Notes under the pieces: generated by a model
Databases searched by the model: none
Seen by the model: the letters and a program-made list of their open reading frames with translations, nothing else
What the model was told of the DNA's origin: nothing
Assembly (NCBI GenBank): GCA_024509875.1
Contig: JAMPIV010019879.1
Location: forward strand, 226,001-290,000
Source: Oreohelix idahoensis
Lineage: Eukaryota > Mollusca > Gastropoda > Stylommatophora > Oreohelicidae
Reading direction: 5' to 3'
DNA length: 64,000 nt
Program-made: the position numbers and the translations under genes
Shown here: positions 1 to 11,200 of the stretch, piece by piece
Position numbering within the stretch: the first letter of the stretch is position 1
How the letters are laid out: each line of letters begins with the position of its first letter

Positions 1-715
1 ACCAACATGTTACACTTGTCCAAAGATTAATTGTATAGATAACCTTTCAAACATGCAACTTCTAACAACTTCTAATGTAACACTGCTTACCAACATGTTA
101 CACATGTCCAAAGATTAATTGTATAGATAACCTTTCAAACATGCAACTTCTAACAACTTCTAATGTAGCACTGCTTACCAACATGTTACACTTGTCCAAA
201 GATTAATTGTATAGATAACCTTTCAAACATGCAACTTCTAACAACTCCTAATGTAGCACTGCTTACCAACATGTTACACTTGTCCAAATATTAATTGTAT
301 AGATAGCCTTTCAAACATGCAACTTCTAACAACTCCTAATGTAGCACTGCTTACCAACATGTTACACTTGTCCAAAGATTAATTGTATAGATAACCTTTC
401 AAACATGCAACTTCTAACAACTTCTAATGTAGCACTGCTTACCAACATGTTACACTTGTCCAAAGATTAATTGTATAGATAACCTTTCAAACATGCAACT
501 TCTAACAACTCCTAATGTAGCACTGCTTACCAACATGTTACACTTGTCCAAAGATTAATTGTATAGATAACCTTTCAAACATGCAACTTCTAACAACTCC
601 TAATGTAGCACTGCTTACCAACATGTTACACTTGTCCAAAGATTAATTGTATAGATAGCCTTTCAAACATGCAACTTCTAACAACCTCTAATGTAACACT
701 GCTTACCAACATGTT
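1..715. repeat. 88-bp minisatellite array, cut by window start
   Basis: The motif ACCAACATGTTACAC recurs at 1, 89, 177, 265, 353, 441, 529, 617 and 705, so the period is 88 bp with about 8 full copies. Copies differ by a few substitutions (for example AACTTC/AACTCC). The array probably continues to the left of the window. There is no coding potential. Confidence 0.95.
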
Positions 716-1203
716 ATAAACAAGCTGCTCATGTAAACACGCAAGAATGAGTGTGTCAAGTTTACTTAGAAACATCATTGATGAATTGTTAGATGCTGAC
801 AGTTTGTCACTGAATTGTGCAGGAATGTCAGATACATCAGATTTAGTTGAGGAGTGGTCTTTGCCCTAGCCTGGCCCATCTAAAGGTAACAGAACTAGAC
901 CTACAGTGACACCTGATGACTAGTCGCCAAAGGACGATAAAACTAGAGATGTTGTTAAAGCCTCAGAGTGCTGTCAATAGCTTTTATACGAGATTATTCT
1001 AGTTTATTTCTTCCAAAATTACAAAATAAAATATAGTATATATTTTGTGATTTTTGTAAGTGCCCCTAGTTAAATATGTATATACGTTACTTCATAAATG
1101 GATTACCTTGATGTTCCGTCACTAAAAAACAAGTTTTAGTCACTGTAACATTTAATTGCCTTTGGTAAGCTCGCATTCTACTGTGAACTTTTTACTGTCT
1201 TTC
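716..1203 (+). other. Unassigned stretch with a short decayed ORF
   Basis: An ATG at about 747 opens a ~40-codon acidic, Ser/Leu-rich reading frame that stops near 868. Its continuation has stop codons. It vaguely resembles the acidic N-terminus of a transposase-type protein, but that is a guess. The rest is AT-rich sequence with no recognised feature. Confidence 0.2.
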
Positions 1204-1217
1204 AAACTGCATGCAGT

Positions 1218-1496
1218 GGGAGCCGCGCTGGTGTAATGGCTATGGCGTTGTACTGGCGACCAGGTTTTCATGGTTCAAACCTGGGCGTAAGCGTTTGAAG
1301 GAATGTTTACGACCAGAAATTTGACTGAATAACCTGAACGGCTCCTGCACATAAATCCCGTGTGGATGGGAAGGAGCAAATCTCCTGACCAGGTTGGAAG
1401 GAAAGTCCACTAACCCCCCAGCCTCGCAATGACATGTCATTGGGCCAAAAGAGCTGGAAAGCTCGAGTGCCGCTGGTTAGAAAAAAAAAAAAAAAA
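1218..1496 (+). mobile_element. tRNA-derived SINE, family 1, copy a
   Basis: The element starts GGGAGCCGCGCTGG. It has an A-box-like TGGTGTAATGGC and a B-box-like GGTTCAAACC, and it ends in a run of about 19 A. A 14-bp direct repeat ending CTGCATGCAGT flanks it (1204-1217 and 1497-1510), the mark of LINE-type integration. A second copy of the family lies at 17259-17531 on the minus strand. Confidence 0.85.
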
Positions 1497-1510
1497 AAAC
1501 TGCATGCAGT

Positions 1511-2993
1511 AGCTTTATTATTGCTCTTCACCTGTGCTGTCATATTTCATATATATATAACGTGTTTGTAGTGTCTATAGTATTTTTCTTTAACCTGTCT
1601 ATATTTCTTGTCCTTGTTGCCTATTTGTAACTGTGGCTGACAAAGGGTGAAACCCGAAACTTCCCGTGTTTCCTGTGTTACGTTAATTTGTGAAACTGAT
1701 AAAAACATTGCAAATTATGGCTCTCTATCCATTTCCCTTCTGTTGGATAGTAATATGTGCATGCTTACAGAAAAGTTGTATATAAAACGGACAATAAAAG
1801 ATAGTATATTCTACTTTTTACAATTCTTCAACAAACAATTCCAGTACAGTGTATATAATAATTACAGAATCAAAGAGTTACAAAATTAAACTAAAATAAA
1901 TTAGCATTTACAATAAACTTGAAGAAGTGCTTCTGAAACCAACAGTGGGTGGCGGAGTAGTGGTTTGAGAAGTGGTTACTGTTTTACAGTAAACTTGCCA
2001 TACAATGGACTGGGGGGTATAGTCCATTAGACTTATGGACTGACCATATTACTTGGTAAATGAGTAGAAAGTGAAAGAGGATATTATAGAATAGCCATTA
2101 AATCTGAATCACAGTAAAATAGCATTTTTAGTTTGGCAGTGAAACTAAGACCAAGTGCCTGTTAAATAACAAATGCCCATGTGTTACCAAGGCCCAAAAG
2201 GGGAGCGAAGAATAGTAACACAGAAAATGTACCATGAAATAGAGCAGAAGTGATTAAGGAGAGTTCGGCATTGGACCAGGCACCCATCCTTGAGAAACTG
2301 TAAGCCAAAATAAAAAACCCTTAACAAAAACATGAATAAGTCAACAAAAGCAAATAATTTAAAGAATTCAGCTCAGCCATCCACTTTGGAAGAAGGTCCT
2401 TCGTTAAGAAGGTTCATGTTGCAGCCTAGAGTAAAAGAGAAATAGTCGAAAGGGATCTAGGCTGCTAACTGACCTTTAAAGACATGGCAAGACCTTGAAC
2501 AAAAGACAGGATGACTTGACATGAATTTATTGAAGGTCTGAGCTTCTTACGCAGCTGAAGAGTTATGATGAACAATGAGATGACTGGCATACTACTTTTC
2601 TACTTAAAACTGCGTTAGTTCTTGATTAATTCCCTTTACTGTTTTTTTTTTCTTAAATTAGTTTCCCCTGCCACTGCATTCAATATTTGGTGCAACTCTT
2701 CAAAGCACTTGACCTATAAAGCAAGACTATTTGCATGTCATACATGTTTAGGGGCCCTCAGGCATCATTTTAACAAGATATTGTTACAATAAACACAACT
2801 ATGGACTAGCGATATTACTTGGCACATGTGTAGAAAGTGAAAGACAAGTCCATAGAAACCTTGAACAAGCCAGGCTTGTCTGCAATGGTGTGGGAATAAA
2901 AGCATCTGACAAGCTGGACTCATCCATAACAGTAAGGAAGCACCATGCTTAAATGAAAATATACTGGATAAGGAAAGATAAGAACACCTGGAA
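1511..2993. other. Intergenic, old dispersed repeats
   Basis: No gene is seen. Roughly 2155-2475 matches 25010-25260: both carry 'GGGAGC', 'AGGAGAGTT', 'GTAAGCCA' and 'AGAAGG.TCATG' blocks in the same order. It is an old interspersed repeat of unknown class. Segments near 2040-2110 and 2800-2860 share a block containing ATTACTTGG and GTAGAAAGTGAAAGA. Confidence 0.4.
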
Positions 2994-4365
2994 GATGTCA
3001 TAATGTGATAATGACAACTGGAAATAAGTGGTAATGTGTTAACAAAAACTGGAGAACGTGTTAATGTGATAATGACAACTGGAAATAAGTGGTAATGTGT
3101 TAACAAAAACTGGAGAACATGTTAATGTGATAATGACAACTGGAAATAAGTGATAATGTGTTAACAAAAACTGGAGAACGTGTTAATGTGATAATTAAAA
3201 CTGGAAATAAGTGGTAATGTGTTAACAAAAACTGGAGAACATGTTAATGTGATAATGAAAACTGGAAATAAGTGGTAATGTGTTAACAAAAACTGGAGAA
3301 CGTGTTAATGTGATAATGAAAACTGGAAAAAAGTGGTAATGTGTTAACAAAAACTGGAGAACGTGTTAATGTGATAATAACAACTGGAAATAAGTGATAA
3401 TGTGTTAACAAAAACTGGAGAACGTGTTAATGTGATAATGACAACTGGAAATAAGTGGTAATGTGTTAACAAAAACTGGAGAACGTGTTAATGTGATAAT
3501 GACAACTGGAAATAAGTGGTAATGTGTTAACAAAAACTGGAGAACGTGTTAATGTGATAATGACAACTGGAAATAAGTGGTAATGTGTTAACAAAAACTG
3601 GAGAACGTGTTAATGTGATAATGAAAACTGGAAATAAGTGGTAATGTGTTAACAAAAACTGGAGAACGTGTTAATGTGATAATGACAACTGGAAATAAGT
3701 GGTAATGTGTTAACAAAAACTGGAGAACGTGTTAATGTGATAATAACAACTGGAAATAAGTGATAATGTGTTAACAAAAACTGGAGAACGTGTTAATGTG
3801 ATAATAACAACTGGAAATAAGTGATAATGTGTTAACAAAAACTGGAGAACGTGTTAATGTGATAATAACAACTGGAAATAAGTGGTAATGTGTTAACAAA
3901 AACTGGAGAACGTGTTAATGTGATAATGACAACTGGAAATAAGTGGTAATGTGTTAACAAAAACTGGAGAACGTGTTAATGTGATAATGACAACTGGAAA
4001 TAAGTGGTAATGTGTTAACAAAAACTGGAGAACGTGTTAATGTGATAATGAAAACTGGAAATAAGTGGTAATGTGTTAACAAAAACTGGAGAACGTGTTA
4101 ATGTGATAATGAAAACTGGAAAAAAGTGGTAATGTGTTAACAAAAACTGGAGAACGTGTTAATGTGATAATAACAACTGGAAATAAGTGATAATGTGTTA
4201 ACAAAAACTGGAGAATGTGTTAATGTGATAATGACAACTGGAAATAAGTGGTAATGTGTTAACAAAAACTGGAGAACGTGTTAATGTGATAATGACAACT
4301 GGAAATAAGTGATAATGTGTTAACAAAAACTGGAGAATGTGTTAATGTGATAATGACAACTAGAG
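2994..4365. repeat. 61-bp minisatellite with dimeric unit
   Basis: About 22 copies of a 61-bp unit. Each unit consists of two related ~30-bp halves, one with GGTAATGTGTTAACAAAAAC and one with TTAATGTGATAATGACAACT, so an older ~30-bp array was dimerised before amplification. Variants (AATGAC/AATAAC, GTGGTAA/GTGATAA) recur in blocks, suggesting multi-unit duplications. Confidence 0.95.
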
Positions 4366-4409
4366 AAAGTGGCAATAAGAAGAGTAAACCTAGAAAAAGA
4401 GGTAACATT

Positions 4410-4770
4410 TCAGCAGACAGTGGGTCACAGACTGCTGTTACAAAAATAAAGACATAGACTGTCAGTAAAAAAAAAAAAAATCACAGACTGTCAGTACAAA
4501 TCCCATCACAGACTGTCAGTACAAATCACGTCACAGACTGTCAGTAAAAAACAAGATCAAGTCACAGACTACCAGTATAACTAAAGTCACAGACAGTCAG
4601 CAGAAAGTAAGTCACAGACAGTCAGCAGAAAGTAAGTCACAGACAGTCAGCAGAAAGTAAGTCACAGGCTGTCAGTTCAAATCAAGTGAAAATCTCCCAC
4701 AAACTTTCAGTTAAAAAATTAAGTCACAAACTGTCAGAATAAACCAAGGTACAGGCTGTCAGCCAAAAAA
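4410..4770. repeat. Degenerate CACAGACTGTCAGTA repeat tract
   Basis: Irregularly spaced copies of GTCACAGACTGTCAG, including three near-identical 28-bp units at about 4585-4665. It lies just downstream of the stop codon of the minus-strand TMEM143-like gene and may be part of its 3' UTR or flank. Confidence 0.7.
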
Positions 4771-4974
4771 TTATCACAACGTGATCAGAAGAAGGAAGAC
4801 TGCCAGTAGGAACACAAACTGTTGACAGAAAGAAGCCACAAACTCTTCACAGAAAAGAATCATTTCAAAAACTTCATTACCTCTCCAGCAAATATGCAGC
4901 TTTCAGGACTTCAGCTTTTCCTTCAAGACACATATCCAATTAATAGTTATCTAGAGCACACACAAAATTCACTA

Positions 4975-5294
4975 TCAAAACCAGCCATATCTCCGTGTCC
5001 TATGGTCCTCTGCTTTGTACTCTTCTTCTGTCTCCAAGTGCTCATCCCTATCGTAGCCCTCTGTGACATCAGCCTCAGATGCACGCCGAGCAATGACTGA
5101 CTGGGGACACTGTGGGAGCAGCCTAGATGCTGCATCAATCTGCAGGACATGGTATTTATTATTTTTTTCACTCAGTATGCCAAGGTTCTTCAGGGTCTGA
5201 ACTGCCTCTGCTGAATTAAACTTTGCCTTTGCACCAGTCTTCTTCTGTAACCATTTCTCAACATTGGCTTCTAGCTCTTCAGCAGTACAGCCAC
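4975..5294 (-). CDS. TMEM143: TMEM143-like exon 8 (terminal)
   Basis: The acceptor ...ATCCTCAG precedes the exon. It completes the Gly codon split after exon 7, then encodes 105 residues to a TGA at 4975-4977. It starts GCTAEELEANVEKWLQKK, a helical segment with the conserved 'ELE..VE.WL' look of DUF3754 C-termini. The last ~40 residues are charged and end in YGWF. Confidence 0.8.
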
Positions 5295-8200
5295 CTGAGG
5301 ATGTTAAAAATAGACATACAAAATCTACACCAAATGGTGATGTAAAGTATATGTTAAAAACTATTAATAAAGGTGATGTAACTTATAAAAACCACCAGTA
5401 ACTGTAATATAACTATATAAACCTGTGACTTTTGGTGATTGGGGTCACACATAACAAGTAAATATCCATATTCAAAAGTAGTACACATGTTTAGGAACCG
5501 TACACCAAAAACGTATACACATCTTGATGTACAATAAATATTTTTTTTTATAATACAAATTTGTCTTTTGTTTGTAATTGTGGCTGATAAAAAGTAGACC
5601 CCGTATTATCCCATATTTTGAGTGTAACTGTGGCAGATTATGTTAAAATAGATGTCGTTGAAGAGTAGGAGTTATATCCCTCATATTTAACGATATGTAA
5701 TAAGTGAGTTATGTTCTTTAAGATTAGCTCCCTAAAGTAGATACCAGAGAAATGTTAAACCCTCCAGTAAGGGTTAACCATGTAACATAACCATGATTAA
5801 AGCAGGGAACACAGGTTTTTTGTCAGTCGGTACATAGCTATCGAAGTGTGCAGGTCATGAAGTGAGACTTAAGGGCCGACACAGTGAGTTTGCTGCCCAG
5901 CATGAATATGCTGCAGGTCTGTAGTAAACAGATTTACAGCTTCAGTCGCTTGATGCTGAAGACAAGATATTATTTGAAGAATGCAGAGGTTATTTCTGTA
6001 GGAGAATTATGTAGAGTAATTTCAAGAACACCTTCAGTATATCAAGGTATGCAGACTTCGCTAAGTGAATCAAGATTTGCGTTGATCGAATATGATGAAT
6101 TGTCACGTCAACATTTTTTCTTCAAGTGATAAAGACATGTAGATGAAAATAAGCCAGAGTTAAGAAAGTCTTGGGAAATTTAGCACCCTAGTAATTAGGC
6201 TAGTAAACCATTAACCAAGCAAGACAACATTTTATACAAGAAATATTTTTTGCGAGAACAGATAGAAACAGAACATAATGTGACACAGAGCTGACAAATA
6301 AGAAGTTCAAGAGTTAAAAGCATCTTTGAACGAACGAACGAACGAACTTTATTTTCAAAGGGTTAAGAATTGGGCACGCAGGCCCGTCTGACATTCTGGC
6401 CTTCCTCTCTCTCTCATCATGTATACTAATATCCTTTCATCCTCACATTTACTTTAAGCATTATTAAGGCATTTATCATTATAAAAGTAATATTACATTT
6501 GCAATAATCATCATAATTAAAGTGTTTTTAAAATAAAATAAAATAAAAAAAATAATAATAATGAATTTAAAAATAAAGTAAATAAAAATAAACATTAAAA
6601 AAAAAAACAACAACAACAACAACAAGACATAAAAATCGAATTCTTCGTACAGTAAATTAGTGATTTGAGACATTCAGAAGTATGTTATAAGAACTCGTGA
6701 AATTTTCAAACGGTGTGCAACTGAATGACTCAGGGACTTTTTTTTTTAGGTTCATCAAGATGAGGTGGGGTAAACAGTTACTTTCCTCGTTGTCTTTGCG
6801 TCTCAAACTCAAGACCAGAATCAGACTAGGTAGATAGCTAGATAGACATATACGAAAGCAATTAGTTTGCGAAGGGTTGAAAGTCGGGCACAGTCCCCTC
6901 TTGCATTCTTCCTTCCTCTTGCTCATCTTTTATTACTGTTACTCAACATTCTCCAGCGTACTGAAAGTATTAATTTAAGGACAGTGCAACATTACAAGGA
7001 AGTATAACAGCATACATTAACAGTACCTGATCATAAAATTAAGAATATAAGTTATTAAGAATATAATATTAAGAATAAGTATATTGTAATGAAAACTAGA
7101 TCATCAGAGCCTCCATACAGTATATTAGATAAAAGTACAACACAATCAGTTAGGGTGGCATATAATCAGCACTCATAAAGTATTTGAACAGTATACGATT
7201 GTATGAGTAAGGACTGTGCTTGTTTTTCAGGTCATTGGGAAGATTGTTCCAAAGGTGAGCAGCTGAGTAAGCCAAACTAGTCTTAAATAATATGACAGCA
7301 ACAGTACGATACTCGAACAGATATGATCTATGAACAGATATGATGTATGTGATGCAAACGCTGGCAATATATAGAACTAGCACACATGTTGATGTACACT
7401 ATACAGAACTAGCATACATGTTGATGTACAATATATAGAACTAGCACTCATAATATACAATATATAGAACTAGCACACATGTTGATGTACACTATACAGA
7501 ACTAGCACACATGTTGATGTACACTATACAGAACTAGCACACATGTTGATGTACACTATACAGAACTAGCACACATGTTGATGCACACTACACAGAACTA
7601 GCACACATGTTGATGTACACTATACAGAACTAGCACTCATAATATACAATATATAGAACTAGCACACATGTTGATGTACACTATACAGAACTAGCACACA
7701 TGTTGATGTACAATATATAGAACTAGCACTCATAATATACCATATATAGAACTAGCACACATGTTGATGTACACTATACAGAACTAGCACACATGTTGAT
7801 GTACAATATATAGAACTAGCACTCATGATATACAATATATAGAACTAGCACACATGTTGATGTACACTATACAGAACTAGCCCACATGTTGATGTACACC
7901 ATACAGAACTAGCACACATGTTGATGTACAATATATAGAACTAGCACTCATAATATACAATATATAGAACTAGCACACATGTTGATGTACACTATACAGA
8001 ACTAGCACACATGTTGATGTACAATATATAGAACTAGCACTCATAATATACAATATATAGAACTAGCACACATGTTGATGTACACTATACAGAACTAGCA
8101 CACATGTTGATGTACACCATACAGAACTAGCACACATGTTGATGTACAATATATAGAACTAGCACTCATAATATTCAATATATAGAACTAGCACACATGT

Positions 8201-11200
8201 TGATGTACACTATACAGAACTAGCACACACGTTGATGTACAATATATAGAACTAGCACTTATAATATACAATATATAGAACTAGCACACATGTTGATGTA
8301 CACTATACAGAACTAGCACACATGTTGATGTACACTATACAGAACTAGCACACATGTTGATGTACAATATATAGAACTAGCACTCATAATAAACAATATA
8401 TAGAACTAGCACACATGTTGATGTACTTACTTAGTCGTTCCCCTTCTATCGTGAGGTGTAGAGGTTTGGAAGAGAGAGCGCCAGACTATCCTATCGGCTG
8501 TCTTCCTCCTGGCCTGGTTCCATTCTAGTCCTCGATCCTTCAAAGATTGTCTAATGTTGTCCCCCCAGCGGACTCTGGGTCGTCCTCAGGGTCTGGATCC
8601 TTGGCTCTTTGTTTCCCATGCTTGTCGTGGTATCCGATCTTCTCCCATTCTGCAGACATGGCCAAACCATCTTAATTGGGACTGCTCTACTTGGGTCTGC
8701 AGGGGGTAGGATTTAAGGCCTTGACGTATCGTCTGGTTGCGTACCATGTCTCTTCTTGTCACTTCAACCACCTTCCTCAGATACCTCATTTCTGAGGTTT
8801 GGATCTGGCTTTTATGGGTTGTAGTCATTGCCCATGACTCGCATCCGTATGTCAAGACTGGGACATAGGTGGAGCGGTATACAGCCATCTTCGTTTTCTT
8901 ACCAACCTCTCTCTTGCTGAGGAATCCTCGATTTATGGCCTGAAAAAGTCTCCCAGCTGCTGCTTTTCGAGTGGCCAACTCTTCTCTGATGCCTCCCTTT
9001 CGGTCTATAATAGCTCCGAGGTATTTAAAGTGGTCGACCTGCTCCAGGACCTGTTCTCCCAACTTAATCTGATGTTTTCTTTCGTCTCGTGATATCACCA
9101 TGGATTTTGTTTTAGAGCTGCTTATGACCATCCCTCTCCTCTCCAGCTCTTCCCTCCAGACTTGCAGGTTGGATTGGAGATGTGCCTCTGATTCAGCAAT
9201 CAGGGCAACATCATCAGCAAATGCCAGCTCCGAAATATAGACCTGTCTCATCTTCCAGCACCCCACCGAATACTTTCCCGCTCTCTCCCTACATGCCCTG
9301 ACGACATCGCCCATAAGGAGCATGAAGAGGTAAGGTGACAGGATATCACCCTGTCTTACACCAGTGGTGGTCCTGAACTCTTCTGACTTATGGTTTGCTG
9401 TCCTCACATAATTTCTGCAAGACTTGTAGAAGCTCTGTATAGCATGAATCAGAGGTGCTGGAATATTCTTCCTTGCCAAACAGTCCCAAAGTTTTCTCCA
9501 GGGGACCCTGTCAAACGCCTTTTCCAGATCTATGAAACAAAGATGCATCTCACTCTTATACTCAAGGGCCTTTTCACTCAGCTGTCTGAGTGTGAAGATT
9601 AGGTCTTGAGTACTTCGGTTTGCTCGGAATCCGCACTGGACCTCATCCAATTGTGGCTCAGCTAGGCGTCGGAGTCTCCGCTCTAGGATTCTAGAGCAGA
9701 TTTTACCAGGGACACTGAGAAGGGATATGCCTCTATGGTTTCCACACTGTCGACTGTCACCCTTTTTGAAAATTGGTGTCATGATGGCAATCTCCCAATC
9801 CTTTGGTATGGTCTTGTTGTACCACGCTGCCTGTAAAACCCTTAAGAGTAATAGGTCGCCTGATGCTCCCATGAACTTAACCATTTCTGGTGTTATACCA
9901 TCATGCCCTGCTGCTTTGCCCATCTTGATTTTCTCCAGTGCTGCCTTCAGTTCTTCCATCTTTATGTCATCTTCACCATCATTGGTTTCCTCTTCTGTGC
10001 TAGTGTTTATCACCTCCAATGCCTCACCATGCCCACCACCCAGGAGCTCCGAGAAACACCCCCTCCATCCTCCCACCACCCCCCTCGGGGCAGCAAGCAA
10101 CCCGCCCCGCCTGTCCTCTATAAACTTGAGAGGGCATTGCCTCTCCCCCCTCATGTTCCCCAGGGTCCCATAGAACAATCTCTGGCCCTCCTGTGCATCC
10201 CTTTCTAGCTTTTCTCCAAATTCCTCCCAGGACTTCTGTTTTGCTGCTAGCACTTTGTTCTTTGCTTCTGTTCTGAGTGTCACATATTCTCTATATTTTT
10301 CCATTTGTCCTGTTGTGTTTTTAGCTCCTAAGTATTGTCTCCATGCCATTTTCTTCTCTCTTATTTTCTCTTTGACTTCCTCTGTCCACCAAGGCGTCCT
10401 CCCTCTCCCGTTCCCAAGTCGGACCTCACCGCATGCTTCTGCAGCAGCTGTCTTTATGATATCCTTGAATTTAATCCAGAGGGTTTCCAAGTCATCAGGT
10501 CGTTCTTCTGTGTTGCTCACCGCTGCAGCAATAAGTTCCTGATATCTGGTCTTATTTTCTGGCTCTCTCAGCTTGTAGGTCCTAATGCTCATTTCTCCTG
10601 CTCGTTTACTTGGTTTCTTGCGTGATGTTGGACAGTTCCTAGGCCGAGCAACCCCCCCCAGTTGTTCCTTTGATTGTTAGCAGGTAGTGATCACTTCCAA
10701 TCTCTGGCCCCCTCCAGACTCTAGCATCTCGGACATATTTGAATGAGCTTCTCCGAACAATGGCATAGTCGATCACTGACCTCTCATTCCCTGTTGGCTC
10801 ACATCCAGTGCATGCATGTATGCGCTTATGGGGGAACTTTGTGTTTGTAATGATCAGATTCTGCTCACTGCAGAATCTAAGGAGTCGCTTTCCATTGTCA
10901 TTGAGAGTATCTTCTCCATATCTTCCGATAACTCCACCCCATCTAGCATGGTCATTTCCAACTCTGGCATTAAAATCTCCGAGCATGACAACTTCATCTA
11001 GGCAGTCATCCACTGTCCTTTGAAGCAGCTCGAAGAATTCCTCCTTGACCTCTGCTCTCTCATCCTCATTTGGCCCATACACTATGACCAGGTTGACTAT
11101 GGTTTCTCCTTCTTTTAGTTTAACAACCATAATGCGCTCCGAGACAAAGTTCCATCCCTTGATACTATCTTTTTGATTTTGGGCCACAATGCAACCCACA

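Noticed and set aside
2765..3106. 113-codon minus-strand ORF
   Set aside because: It runs into the 61-bp minisatellite and has no recognisable domain.
5884..6129. 81-codon plus-strand ORF
   Set aside because: No homology, no repeats of it elsewhere in the window, and its length is expected by chance in this sequence.
9390..10625. Plus-strand open frames of 70-148 codons
   Set aside because: They lie antisense to the LINE A reverse transcriptase, whose conserved motifs define the real frame.
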